A stretch of 64,000 bases of DNA from DASRDR01 sp963812945 [NCBI: uncultured Candidatus Rokubacteria bacterium]. GTDB lineage: Bacteria > Methylomirabilota > Methylomirabilia > Rokubacteriales. The notes under the pieces were generated by a model. It saw only the letters and a program-made list of their open reading frames with translations, did no database searches and was not told the origin of the DNA. Position numbers and translations under genes: made by a program. The stretch spans positions 310,001-374,000 of the forward strand of contig CAWEXD010000003.1 in NCBI GenBank assembly GCA_963812945.1, read 5' to 3'. Of the stretch, positions 16,364-27,227 are shown one piece after another (position 1 is the stretch's first letter; each line of letters begins with the position of its first letter).

Positions 16364-17156
16364 GTGCTCAGCCCCAGGAGCCCAGGTGATTTGAGGAAAA
16401 GGTCGTTCCGGCACGGGGCGCTGGCCCCCGTCGCCGCCGTCCTGCTCCTCTCGGGCTGCACGTTCTTCGGGAGCCGTCCGAACACGGTCGCCCCCGCCGC
16501 GTCCCTCTACGAGACGGGCGAGCGGCTCCTGCTCCAGGACAAGCTCGAAGGCGGCCCGCGAGCAGTTCTCGTGGCTGGCCGAGCGCCATCCCGAATCGGA
16601 GCTGGCGCCGGTGGCCCGGTTCCTGGTCGGCGAGACCTACTACCGCGGGAAGGACTTCGAGAAAGCCGCGACCGAGTTCGACTCGTTCGTCACTCTCTAC
16701 CCCGGGCACCAGATCGCCGACCTCGGCCAGTACCGGCTGGCCCGCAGCTACTTCGACCAGATGCCGACCCTCGAGCGCGACCAGAAGATCACGGCCCAGT
16801 CGCTGTTCGAGTTCCAGAAGCTGATCCGGCTGTATCCGGAGAGCCGCTACGCCCCCGACGCCATCGTCAAGATCGAGGCGTGCCGCCTGCGGCTCGCCCA
16901 GAAGGAGCTGTGGATCGCGGAGTTCTACATGCGTCAGGGGAAGTACGAGTCCGCGCTGCCACGGTTCGACACCGTGCTCCGGGACTACGGGCGGACGCAG
17001 GCCGCGCCCCAGGCCCTCTACCAGAAGGCCGACGCGCTGATCCGCCTCGGCCGGCAGGACGAGGCGGCGTCTCTCCTCAAGCGGCTGGTCGACGAGTTCC
17101 CGTCCAGCGACTGGTCGCGTCGGGCCCGGGACCGGCAGGCCGCCCGCGGCGGTTGA
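16364..17156 (+). pseudogene. BamD/YfiO-like outer-membrane assembly lipoprotein, frameshifted
   Basis: From GTG 16364 the frame gives a lipoprotein signal (ALAPVAAVLLLSGC) and SLYETGERLLLQDKLE. After about 16550 the homologous reading moves by one base to AAREQFSWLAERHPESELAP, ARFLVGETYYRGKDFEKAAT, FQKLIRLYPESRYAPDA and on to the stop at 17156. These are the TPR repeats of BamD (outer membrane lipoprotein, ~245-280 aa). Removing one G from gaaggcgg near 16551 restores one frame of about 263 codons. BamD is usually essential, so a sequence error or a second bamD elsewhere is likely. It precedes two Opp ATPases by 25 bp. Confidence 0.8.
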
Positions 17157-17181
17157 CGTCCCCCCACTGAGAGGAGCTCTC

Positions 17182-18156
<975 letters not shown>

Positions 18157-18174
18157 CGGGGAGAGACGACGACC

Positions 18175-19152
<978 letters not shown>

Positions 19153-19186
19153 CTCCCCAGCCGATCCCCACGCCCGGCCGCGCCGC

Positions 19187-19774
19187 TCACGCGATCGCGA
19201 ACACGCGATACGCGACCCAGCCGAGCGCGGCGCCCGCCGGCAGGTCGACCACGTAGTGCTGCTTCGTGAACAGGCACGAGAGTGCGATCAGCACCGGGAA
19301 GACGAACGCCCACGTGCCGAGGTGCGGCTGGAGGTAGAGCGCGGTCAGCGTCGCCACGGACGTGTGCATGCTCGGGAAGCTGTTCGACCGGTCGTCGAGC
19401 CGCTGCACGAAGGCGAGGAACCGCTCCGACAGCGTCCGCCCACGGTTGATGGCCCGCCACGATTCCGGTGTCGCGACCGGGAACAGCATGAAGAACGCCA
19501 ACTGCATGGTCAGGAGGCCGAGGAAGCTGAGGGCCAGGTACACGAACTCGCGGGACGACTCGAGCACCCAGCTGGTGTACAGGACACCCGGCCAGTAGAA
19601 GAAGCCGTAGATCCAGACCCACGCGGGCCAGAAGGGGATGCGATCGTCGACCGGGAGGCGGAGCTCGCGAACGGGCCGCATGGGATTTCGCTGGCACCAG
19701 AAGTAGGGCTGGTAGCCCCCGATGATGAGGATCGCGCCCAGGACCACGTGCACGACGAAGTCGGCGACGGTCAT
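19187..19774 (-). CDS. PAP2-superfamily phosphatase, membrane-bound
   Basis: 195 aa with about five hydrophobic segments. SFPSMHTSVA is the PAP2 SGH-type motif (catalytic His after SM), and FTKQHYVVDLPAGAALGW gives the H-x-x-x-D motif. An upstream RxxxR-type motif is not obvious in the usual K-x6-RP form, so the substrate-binding arginine site may differ. Likely substrates are polyprenyl or phosphatidate phosphates. ATG 19774 overlaps the stop of the flippase-like gene (ATGA), implying a shared lipid-related role. Confidence 0.82.
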   Translation of the reverse strand: MTVADFVVHVVLGAILIIGGYQPYFWCQRNPMRPVRELRLPVDDRIPFWPAWVWIYGFFYWPGVLYTSWVLESSREFVYLALSFLGLLTMQLAFFMLFPVATPESWRAINRGRTLSERFLAFVQRLDDRSNSFPSMHTSVATLTALYLQPHLGTWAFVFPVLIALSCLFTKQHYVVDLPAGAALGWVAYRVFAIA

Positions 19775-20985
19775 GTTCGAGCCCTCCTCTCAGCTTCGGT
19801 CAGCTTCGGCAGCCTTGGCAGCTTGGGCCCTTGCGCAGTTCGGCTCGCTCGGGGTGACGGCGTACGAAGCCTGGATCCGTCCCGAGCGAGAGCGCGGCCC
19901 AGGCAGAGAAGCCCGGCCAAGGCGGGCAGGTAGGCCGTCGAGAATCGCCAGAGCAGGTTGTAGAGAGGCGCGGTCCCCGGGGGAACGATGTCGCCCATGA
20001 TCGAGAGCGAGGCGCCCTCGGCGATGCCGGCGCCTCCCGGCGTCGGGGCGAAGAAGACCAGGAAGACCAGCGCCATCTGGGCCTCGACGATCTCCCGGAG
20101 GGTCCCGCCTGCCACCCCGAGGAAGCGCGCGCAGAGGTAGGGCATCAGCGCCCGCGCGAGGAGAAAGCTGACGCTGAGGGCGCAGACCGCCACGAAGCAC
20201 GCCTTGCCGTGGCGGAGGAAGCGACGGACATCCTCGCGATAGGTGTAGAGGAGGTCCACCAGCCGGGCCGTCGTGGGATCCATCCGGTCGACGGCCGGCC
20301 CGACGCGCGCCACGGAAGGCGGCCACCAATCGGCCACGGTCGCGGGACGGCGCAGCGCGCGCCAGACCGCCCGCGAGAGCGTCGCCAGGACGACGCGACA
20401 GAGATCCGGCCACGTCGCCCCGAGGAGCAAGGCGGCCGCGATCACCGTCAACATCCACACCGGCGCGAGGAAGAGCGGCCCGCTGGTCCCGATGCCGGCC
20501 ACCAGCAGCGAGTAGAGCCCGAGCAACAGGAGCCCCACCATGGTTCCCATGAACGACAGGAGGGTCGCGGTCAGGCCGGTCCCGACGCTCACCCCGGCGC
20601 CCCGGCGGAGCATGTAGATCTGGCCCGGGCCGCCGCCGGACTGGGACGGCGTGAGCATCGCGATCGCGACGTTGGCGAACTCGGACTGGAGGCAGATCCA
20701 GAACGAGACGCCCGGGTGGAGCACGCGACAGATGAGCCAGATGCGCGCGGCTGACGTCAGGCTCTCGACCGGCAGGACCAGCAGCAGGAGGACGAAGTAG
20801 CCCCAGCGCAGGTCCGCCAGCGCGGGACCCGCGTGGCCACCCGACACGCTCGCGAAGAGCCACCAGAACACCCCCCCGGTGAGCGCGATGAACAGGATCG
20901 CGCCCCAGACGAGCTGGCCTCGGGGCATGGCTGGCATCGCCGGCGATCCCATCCGCTCCGCCACGGCCGCCTCCGCTCCACCCAT
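19771..20985 (-). CDS. flippase-like integral membrane protein (UPF0104/LPG synthase TM domain)
   Basis: 404 aa from ATG 20983-20985 (GGGGAGGA 7 bp upstream). About eight membrane segments. MLTPSQSGGGPGQIYMLRR and FFAPTPGGAGIAEG are the conserved Pro/Gly loops of the lysylphosphatidylglycerol synthase N-domain/UPF0104 family (AglD/MprF-like). No catalytic LPG synthase domain is attached, so it is a flippase or scaffold type. The C-terminus holds a short KLPRLPKL repeat. It is coupled to the PAP2 gene. Confidence 0.82.
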   Translation of the reverse strand: MGGAEAAVAERMGSPAMPAMPRGQLVWGAILFIALTGGVFWWLFASVSGGHAGPALADLRWGYFVLLLLVLPVESLTSAARIWLICRVLHPGVSFWICLQSEFANVAIAMLTPSQSGGGPGQIYMLRRGAGVSVGTGLTATLLSFMGTMVGLLLLGLYSLLVAGIGTSGPLFLAPVWMLTVIAAALLLGATWPDLCRVVLATLSRAVWRALRRPATVADWWPPSVARVGPAVDRMDPTTARLVDLLYTYREDVRRFLRHGKACFVAVCALSVSFLLARALMPYLCARFLGVAGGTLREIVEAQMALVFLVFFAPTPGGAGIAEGASLSIMGDIVPPGTAPLYNLLWRFSTAYLPALAGLLCLGRALARDGSRLRTPSPRASRTAQGPKLPRLPKLTEAERRART

Positions 20986-21202
20986 CGCCGTCCTCCCCGG
21001 TGACCCGCACGGAACCGCGGATCTGAGCGGGACATGGGGCAAGGTGGGTGCCATGGCCTGAATTGTCATGTTCCATAGATATTTATGCGTCTAAGACCCA
21101 CCGGGAGTCGGCCTGGCCTGGGGGTGCACTCGCCGGCAGTGGGGGAAAACTCGCCGATGCCGGTCCCGTAGCCCGCGAGTCCGCCCCGCGCCGGGCGGCG
21201 GT

Positions 21203-21232
21203 TGAGGTTCCCGGTTCCGGCGGGGTAGGATG
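21203..21232 (+). promoter_or_regulatory. sigma-70 promoter of the sigma-54 activator gene
   Basis: TTGAGG (21203-21208), 18-bp spacer, TAGGAT (21227-21232), then 8 bp to ATG 21241, so the transcript would be leaderless or nearly so. The upstream gap from 20986 holds an AT-rich patch (21063-21097) but no further clear signal. Confidence 0.55.
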
Positions 21233-21240
21233 GGCGCCCC

Positions 21241-22362
21241 ATGCACCCGTCTCTCCTGCCCGAGCTCCTCGGGGACAGCCCCGGGATCGTGACGGTCCGC
21301 GACACGGCAGCCCGGCTCCTCCAGCGGCAGTCCGACCGCGGACGGCTTCCGCCGGTCCTGATCCAGGGCGAGACCGGAGTAGGCAAGGGCCTCCTGGCCC
21401 GGGCGCTCCACCGGGCGGGCCCGCGCGCGGCGGGGCCCTTCGTCGACGTCAACTGCGCGGCCATCCCGGAGACGCTGCTCGAGTCCGAGCTCTTCGGTTA
21501 CGAGAAGGGCGCCTTCACCGACGCCCGCCACTCGAAGGCCGGATACTTCCAGGCCGCGAACCACGGAACGATGTTCCTGGACGAAGTCGGGCTCCTGACG
21601 GAGGGGCTTCAGCCGAAGCTCCTCAAGGCGCTCGAGGACCGGGCCGTCCGTCGCCTGGGCAGCACGCGCAGCGAGCCCACCGACGTGTGGATCCTCACGG
21701 CCAGCAACGACGACCTCGTCGCCGCGATGCGGGCTCGCCGGTTCCGGGAGGATCTCTATCACCGGCTCGCCGTGGTGGTCTTCACGTTGCCGCCCCTCAG
21801 GGAGCGCGGGGAGGACGTGCTGCGCCTCGCGGTGCACTTCCTGGACCGTGCGTGCGCCGAGTACCGACTGCCGCCGAAGAGCCTCGCCGAGGACGCGCGC
21901 CGGGCGCTCCTCGGCTACGCGTGGCCCGGCAACATCCGCGAGCTGTCCAACGTGATGGAGCGCGTGGCGCTTCTTTCCGAGGCCTCGGTCGTGACCGCCG
22001 AGCTCCTCGGGCTGCCGCCAGCGGGGATCACACCGGTCCGCGGGGTGTCCGGTTCCGAGCCGGACGACACGGAGCCTCCCCCGCTCGCGGATGCGATGGG
22101 AAGCGTGGAGCGCACGCTCCTCGTCGAGGCCCTGCGTCAGACGGGAGGCAACGTGACGCGCGCGGCCGCGCGCCTCGGGATCTCCCGGGACACCCTGCGC
22201 TACCGCATGGCGAAGCACGGCATGGGGCGCGAGGAATCAGACCGGCCGGCGCCCAGCCGCGGTCGCGCGGCCCGGCCCGATCAGGACCCGGCGACGGCTG
22301 TCCCCGGCGCCGCTCGAGACCGCCCCGCCCGGCGACAGCGCGCGAGCCGCCGCCCCGGCTGA
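21241..22362 (+). CDS. sigma-54-interacting AAA+ transcriptional activator
   Basis: 373 aa. Walker A GETGVGKG, the sigma-54 contact loop GAFTDA (within YEKGAFTDARHSKAG), Walker B GTMFLDEVG, REDLYHRLAVVVFTLPPLRE and YAWPGNIRELSNVMERV are all intact. A Fis-type helix-turn-helix (GGNVTRAAARLGISRDTLRY) follows near residue 315. There is no N-terminal receiver, GAF or PAS domain, so signal input must come from elsewhere. The last ~45 residues are Arg/Pro-rich and may be out-of-frame sequence, because the downstream gene probably belongs to the same protein. Confidence 0.93.
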   Translation: MHPSLLPELLGDSPGIVTVRDTAARLLQRQSDRGRLPPVLIQGETGVGKGLLARALHRAGPRAAGPFVDVNCAAIPETLLESELFGYEKGAFTDARHSKAGYFQAANHGTMFLDEVGLLTEGLQPKLLKALEDRAVRRLGSTRSEPTDVWILTASNDDLVAAMRARRFREDLYHRLAVVVFTLPPLRERGEDVLRLAVHFLDRACAEYRLPPKSLAEDARRALLGYAWPGNIRELSNVMERVALLSEASVVTAELLGLPPAGITPVRGVSGSEPDDTEPPPLADAMGSVERTLLVEALRQTGGNVTRAAARLGISRDTLRYRMAKHGMGREESDRPAPSRGRAARPDQDPATAVPGAARDRPARRQRASRRPG

Positions 22363-22429
22363 GCCCGGCGCGCCCCTGGCGGTCCGCTGGGAGGGCCGGA
22401 GGCTTGCGTTCCTGCGGAGCGCCCTCGTC

Positions 22430-25378
22430 GTGCCGCCGGACGCCGACCCAGGCTTCAGCCCGAGCCGTGGCGTCGAGATCCTGGTCGAGAAGGTCCAGAC
22501 GTTCGGCGGACGGATCGAGGAGATGAGCCCCACGGGCATCGTGGCGGCATTCGGGCTCGAGCCGGTCGAAGACGCCCCGCAGCGGGCCGCCCTGGCCGCG
22601 GTGGCGATCCAGAAGGCCGCGGAGCGCGCGGTGGGCAGCGAGAGCGCGCGCATCACCGTCCGCTCGGGGATCGCCGTCCGGCGCGTGCTCGTCGGGAGCT
22701 CCCGGGGTGCCGCCCAGGTCGATCTCGATGGCAAGCGTGAGGCGTGGTCCGTCCTCGATACGCTCCTCGGGGCCGCCGAGCCGGGGGCGATCCTCGTCGA
22801 GGAGGCTGCGGCGGCGTTCCTGGGCCGCCATTTCGATCTCGCCGCCCTGAGCGGCGGCGCGGGGCGCGGGCCCGTCCATCGGCTGGTCGCATCGGAGCGG
22901 CTCGGCACCGGGCTCGGGCGGCGCGCACCCACCTTCGTCGGCCGGGCTCGCGAGCTCGGCCTCCTCTGGAGCCGTCTCGAGGACGCGCTCCGCGGTCACG
23001 GCCAAGTGGTCGGGATCCTCGGCGAGGCCGGCATCGGGAAGTCGCGCCTGCTCCACGAGTTCCGTGAGCGGCTCCTCGCCGAGCCCGAGCGGCGCGTCAC
23101 GTATCTCGAGGGGCGCTGCCAGTCGTACGCCAGCGCCATCCCCTACTTCCCGGTCATGGACGTCCTCCGGGCCAACTTCCGCGTCGACGAGGGTGACAGC
23201 GCCGACGTCATCGTCGAGAAGGTCCGCGGCGGCTTCCAGGAGGTCGGGATCGAGGCCGCCGGGGCGGCGCCCTACCTGTTCCGGCTCTTCGGCATCCCGG
23301 AGGGGACCGACGCGCTCGCCTCTCTGACGCCCTCGGCGGTCAAGGCGCGGACCTTCGAGGTGCTCCGCCAGCTCATCCTGCTGGGGGCGCGCCGGCGGCC
23401 GATCCTGTTCGTCATCGAGGACCTCCACTGGATCGACTCCACGTCGGAGGAGTGCTTCACCACGCTGATGGACAGCGCGGCCGGCGCGCCGGCGATGAGC
23501 ATCGTGACCTATCGGCCCGGCTACCGGGCGCCGTGGATGGACCGCTCCTACGTCACCCAGGTCGCCCTCCCTCCGCTCTCTCGGGAGGACAGCCTGAGCG
23601 TCGTCCGCTCGGTCCGCAAGGTCGCCGCGGTGTCGGACCAGGTCGCCGAGATCATCCTCGACAAGGCCGAGGGGAACCCCTTCTTCCTGGAGGAGCTCTC
23701 GCGCGTGGTCGAGGGCTCCGCCGACCCGGCTTCGGGCCCCCCGGTGCCCGACACGATCCAGGAGGTCCTCCTCGCCCGGATCGACCGGCTGGCCGAGGAG
23801 CCGCGGCGGCTTCTCCAAACCGCCGCCGTGATCGGGCACGAGGTGCCCCTCCTCCTGCTCCGCGCCGTGTGGGACGGCGAGCTGGACCCCCATTTCCGCG
23901 AGCTCATGCGGCTCGAGTTTCTCTATGCCAAGACGGGCGGCGGCGAGCCGCTCTCGGCGTTCACCCACAGCCTGACGCGCGACGTGGCGTACGAGAGCCT
24001 GCCGACCGCACGGCGCCGGGTGCTCCACGGCGCGATCGCCCGGGCGCTCGAGGCCATCTACGCCGATCGGCTCGCGGAGGTCTACGACCGGCTCGCGTAT
24101 CACTACAGCCGGACCGACGAGGCCCACAAGGCCGTCCTCTACCTGACGCGGCTGGCCGACAAGGCGGTCGGGGCCCACGCGCACACGGAGGCCGTCCGGA
24201 TCCTCGAGGAGGCGCGCGTCCACGTCGACCGGCTTCCGGCCCCCGAGCAGGACCGGCGTCGCCTCGAGCTCGTCCTCGTCCAGGGGGCCGCGATGGTCTC
24301 GCTGGGCGCCTTTCAGGACCTCGTCACCCTGCTCCTCCGCCACCAGACCGCGCTGGAGGGCCTGGATGACGCGCGGCTCGCGGGGCCCTACCACGTCCTG
24401 CTCGGACGGAGCTACCTCTTCCTCGGCGACCAGCGCCAGGCGTCGCACCATCTGGGGCTAGGAATCACGGAGGCAACGCGGTGCGCGGACGACGCGACCC
24501 TCGGCCGGATCCACTACCTCCTCGCCCAGCATGGCGCCATGTCAGGCCGCCCCCGCGACGGGCTCGAGCACGGCCGCCAGGCCATCGCGCTCCTCGAACG
24601 CGCCGGGGAGCGCTGGCTGATCGGTCCGGCGCACTGGACCGTAGGGCTGAACTACGCGGCCCTCGGCGAGTTTGATGCCGCCTTGGCGGCCGAGGCCCGG
24701 GCGACGGCCCTAGGGACGGAAGTCGGCGATCCCCAGGTGCTCGGCTCGGCGGCCTGGACGAGCGGCCTCGTCTACACGTGCCAGGGCGAGTGGGAAAGGG
24801 CGATTCGCAGCTGCGAGGAAGCGCTGGCCCTGTCCCCGGACCCGCTCAACACGGCGGCGGCGCTCGGCTGGCTCGGTCATGCGTGGCTCGAATGCGGCGA
24901 CCTCGGCCAGGCGATCCCGCGGCTGGAGGAAGCCGTACGGCTCCATGCCCAGTTCGGCTTTCGACAGGCTCAGGCATGGTTCTCCGTGTTCCTGGCCGAA
25001 GCCCACTGGCGCGCGCTCCGCCTCGAGACGGCACTCGAGCTGTGCAGCCAGGGTCTCGAGCTCGCGCGGGCAAGCGGCACGCTGGCGGGGGTCGGCTGGG
25101 CCGAGCGGACCCTCGGGCACATAGCGCAGGCCCGGGGCGCCTTGGGCGACGCCGAGGAGCACTTCGAGGAGGCGCTTCGCACCTTCACGACGGCCGAGGC
25201 AGGCTTCGATCTCGCGCGGACGCGGTTCGATCTGGCCGCGCTCGTGTGGGCCCGGGGTCGCCGCGACTTGGGCGCCACCCATCTGGCCGAGGCCCACCGG
25301 CAGTTCCGGGCACTGGGCCTCCCCAGCTGGGTGGAGCGGGCCGAGGAGCGGGCCCGGACTTGGGGCGTCACCCTCTGA
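22430..25378 (+). CDS. pseudo-adenylate cyclase / AAA ATPase / TPR protein
   Basis: 982 aa from GTG 22430. Residues 1-135 resemble a class III cyclase domain (VQTFGGRIEEMSPTGIVAAF, ITVRSGIAV, VLDTLLGAAEPGAILVEEAA), but the metal-binding aspartates are missing: the usual GDGxxA/F is SPTGIVAAF. An AAA_16/STAND-like ATPase follows with Walker A LGEAGIGKSRLL near residue 200 and FVIEDLHWIDSTSEE. The C-terminal ~380 residues are TPR-like. The frame is open upstream to 22157 without an ATG, GTG or TTG, and codes LRSALVV, the expected first cyclase strand, before this start. It is therefore probably fused to the sigma-54 activator. Confidence 0.8.
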   Translation: MPPDADPGFSPSRGVEILVEKVQTFGGRIEEMSPTGIVAAFGLEPVEDAPQRAALAAVAIQKAAERAVGSESARITVRSGIAVRRVLVGSSRGAAQVDLDGKREAWSVLDTLLGAAEPGAILVEEAAAAFLGRHFDLAALSGGAGRGPVHRLVASERLGTGLGRRAPTFVGRARELGLLWSRLEDALRGHGQVVGILGEAGIGKSRLLHEFRERLLAEPERRVTYLEGRCQSYASAIPYFPVMDVLRANFRVDEGDSADVIVEKVRGGFQEVGIEAAGAAPYLFRLFGIPEGTDALASLTPSAVKARTFEVLRQLILLGARRRPILFVIEDLHWIDSTSEECFTTLMDSAAGAPAMSIVTYRPGYRAPWMDRSYVTQVALPPLSREDSLSVVRSVRKVAAVSDQVAEIILDKAEGNPFFLEELSRVVEGSADPASGPPVPDTIQEVLLARIDRLAEEPRRLLQTAAVIGHEVPLLLLRAVWDGELDPHFRELMRLEFLYAKTGGGEPLSAFTHSLTRDVAYESLPTARRRVLHGAIARALEAIYADRLAEVYDRLAYHYSRTDEAHKAVLYLTRLADKAVGAHAHTEAVRILEEARVHVDRLPAPEQDRRRLELVLVQGAAMVSLGAFQDLVTLLLRHQTALEGLDDARLAGPYHVLLGRSYLFLGDQRQASHHLGLGITEATRCADDATLGRIHYLLAQHGAMSGRPRDGLEHGRQAIALLERAGERWLIGPAHWTVGLNYAALGEFDAALAAEARATALGTEVGDPQVLGSAAWTSGLVYTCQGEWERAIRSCEEALALSPDPLNTAAALGWLGHAWLECGDLGQAIPRLEEAVRLHAQFGFRQAQAWFSVFLAEAHWRALRLETALELCSQGLELARASGTLAGVGWAERTLGHIAQARGALGDAEEHFEEALRTFTTAEAGFDLARTRFDLAALVWARGRRDLGATHLAEAHRQFRALGLPSWVERAEERARTWGVTL

Positions 25379-25383
25379 CCGGC

Positions 25384-25917
25384 GTGAGCCTCGACATCGA
25401 GTCGCTGACGCCCGCCGGCGTGGACGCGTGCCACTCCGCTCTGGTCGCCCTCCTCCGGGACGCCGTGGACAGTGGCGCGTCCATCGGGTTCCTGCCGCCG
25501 CTGGCGGAGACCGAGGCTCGGGCGTACTGGCGCACGGTTGCCGGCGCGATCGAGGAGGGATCGCGGGTCGTCCTCGCCGCCCACGACGGGGAGCTCGGGC
25601 TCGTGGGCTCGGCCCAGCTGGATCTCGCCATGCGCGCGAACGCCGGGCACCGGGCCGAGGTGTCGAAGGTCATGGTCCACCGCCACGCACGCCGCCGGGG
25701 GATCGGCCGGGCGCTCATGCTCGCCCTCGAGGAGCACGCCCGCCGGCTCGGACGCACGACCCTCGTCCTGGACACACGCCAAGGTGACCCTTCGGAGGCG
25801 CTCTACCGCGCCCTCGGCTGGAGCTTCGCCGGCGCCATCCCCTGCTACGCGCGAAGCGCGACCGGCGCCCTCGACGCGACCGCGCTCTACTACAAGCTCC
25901 TCGATCCCGCCCGCTGA
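25384..25917 (+). CDS. GNAT N-acetyltransferase
   Basis: 177 aa from GTG 25384, 5 bp after the AAA/TPR stop. VSKVMVHRHARRRGIGRALM contains the acetyl-CoA loop RRRGIG, and LVLDTRQGDPSEALYRALGW is the motif B region. LAAHDGELGLVGSAQLDLAM forms the central strands. The substrate is unknown. The last 28 bp overlap the convergent radical SAM gene. Cotranscription with the regulator upstream is likely from the spacing. Confidence 0.88.
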   Translation: MSLDIESLTPAGVDACHSALVALLRDAVDSGASIGFLPPLAETEARAYWRTVAGAIEEGSRVVLAAHDGELGLVGSAQLDLAMRANAGHRAEVSKVMVHRHARRRGIGRALMLALEEHARRLGRTTLVLDTRQGDPSEALYRALGWSFAGAIPCYARSATGALDATALYYKLLDPAR

Positions 25918-27227
25918 GCCGCGCGCCGCGCGTCGCTGCGCTGGGCGACGAAGCTCTGGATTCGCGCCTCGGTCGCCGCCCGCGTGTACGTCTCCCTGAA
26001 GAGCCACCGGAGCCCGGCCTCGAGCTCGTCGACCGTCATGCGCTTGGGAGCGAAGGTCACGTCGAAGAGGGTGCACCGGTCCCAGAACCGCTCGGCGAGC
26101 AGGCGGCCTTCGCGGCGAAGGCGCGCATGGAGCGGCGTGCCGGGGAACGGCGTCAGCACCGTGTACTGCACCTCGGCCAGCCCGGAGGCCCGAACGAAGT
26201 CGAGAATGGCGGGGAACACGTCCGGGGTGTGGGTGTCGAGCCCGAGGATGAAGCAGCCGTTCACGCTCACCCCGCGCGACTGGAGCGTGTCGATCACGTG
26301 CCGGAGGCGCGGCGCCCGGCGGCGCTTCCACTCGGCGGGGTCCAGGCCGGTCAGGTCGTCCGCGAACGGGCTCTCGAACCCGATCAGGAGCTGCCGGCAG
26401 CCGGAGGCGGCCAGGCGATCGCACAGGGCGGGATCGTCGGCCACGGACGCGTCGGTCTCCGTGAAGTAGCGGATCCCTTCCGGCGTCACCGCTCGGAGAA
26501 AGTCCTCCGTCCATCGCCGGTCGAGGAACGAGTTGTCGTCCGCCAGCTCGAAGAACGGTTCCGCGACGTATCGGCGCGCGGCGCGGATCTCCGCGATCAC
26601 GTGATCGACCGGCTTCTGGTTGAAGCGTGTCGTGATCCGGAGGCTGGCGGCGCAGAACTCACACGCGCGCGGACAGCCCCGCGAGGTCTGAACGGTGACC
26701 CGGTTGTACGTGCGTCCCTCGATGAGGTCGAAGCGCGGGGTGGCGTAGAGCCCGGGCTCGAAGACTCTCTCCCGGGCGCCTTCGTAGATGCGGGCCAGCT
26801 GGCCTCGCTCCGCGTCGGCGACCAGCCTCGGCCACGCCCCCTCGGCGCCTCCGACGACGATCGCGTCGGCGTGGCCGAGGGCCTCGTCGGGCAAGAGCGA
26901 CACGTGCAGGCCGCCGAGAACGACGGGCACGCCGCGCGCCCGAAAGCGGTCGGCCAGCGCATAGGCCGCGTCGATCCGGGCCGTGAAGCTCGAGATTCCC
27001 ACGAGGTCGAGCTCCGGCAGGGGGCCGAGGCTCGCGAGGTCGTCGACCTCGAGGTAGGAGATCTCGTGACCCGGCGGCGTGAGGCCCGCCACGGTCAGGA
27101 GCCCGAGGCTCGGCAGGGAGGCAATGACGCGACCCCGGCGAACGAAGCCCGGAAGCGTGACCCCCAGCGCGGCCAGCTCGGCCGTCCGCACCCGGACGCC
27201 GCTCATCGCGATCAGGCCGATCCTCAT
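25890..27227 (-). CDS. cobalamin-binding radical SAM protein
   Basis: 445 aa. The N-terminal ~150 residues form a B12-binding domain (LDLVGISSFTARIDAAYALA, VPVVLGGLHVSLLPDEAL). The radical SAM cluster motif is RGCPRACEFCAAS (C-x3-C-x2-C) near residue 180, with FFELADDNSFLDRRW after it. Family members methylate unreactive carbons or build hopanoid, chlorophyll or antibiotic side chains. ATG 27225-27227 overlaps the stop of the small membrane protein gene (ATGA), so they are coupled. The substrate is not deducible. Confidence 0.92.
   Translation of the reverse strand: MRIGLIAMSGVRVRTAELAALGVTLPGFVRRGRVIASLPSLGLLTVAGLTPPGHEISYLEVDDLASLGPLPELDLVGISSFTARIDAAYALADRFRARGVPVVLGGLHVSLLPDEALGHADAIVVGGAEGAWPRLVADAERGQLARIYEGARERVFEPGLYATPRFDLIEGRTYNRVTVQTSRGCPRACEFCAASLRITTRFNQKPVDHVIAEIRAARRYVAEPFFELADDNSFLDRRWTEDFLRAVTPEGIRYFTETDASVADDPALCDRLAASGCRQLLIGFESPFADDLTGLDPAEWKRRRAPRLRHVIDTLQSRGVSVNGCFILGLDTHTPDVFPAILDFVRASGLAEVQYTVLTPFPGTPLHARLRREGRLLAERFWDRCTLFDVTFAPKRMTVDELEAGLRWLFRETYTRAATEARIQSFVAQRSDARRAAQRAGSRSL

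Noticed and set aside
22028-24451. 807-codon minus-strand frame opposite the AAA/TPR protein
   Set aside because: No domain, repetitive Glu/Arg/Pro composition, mirror of the real gene.
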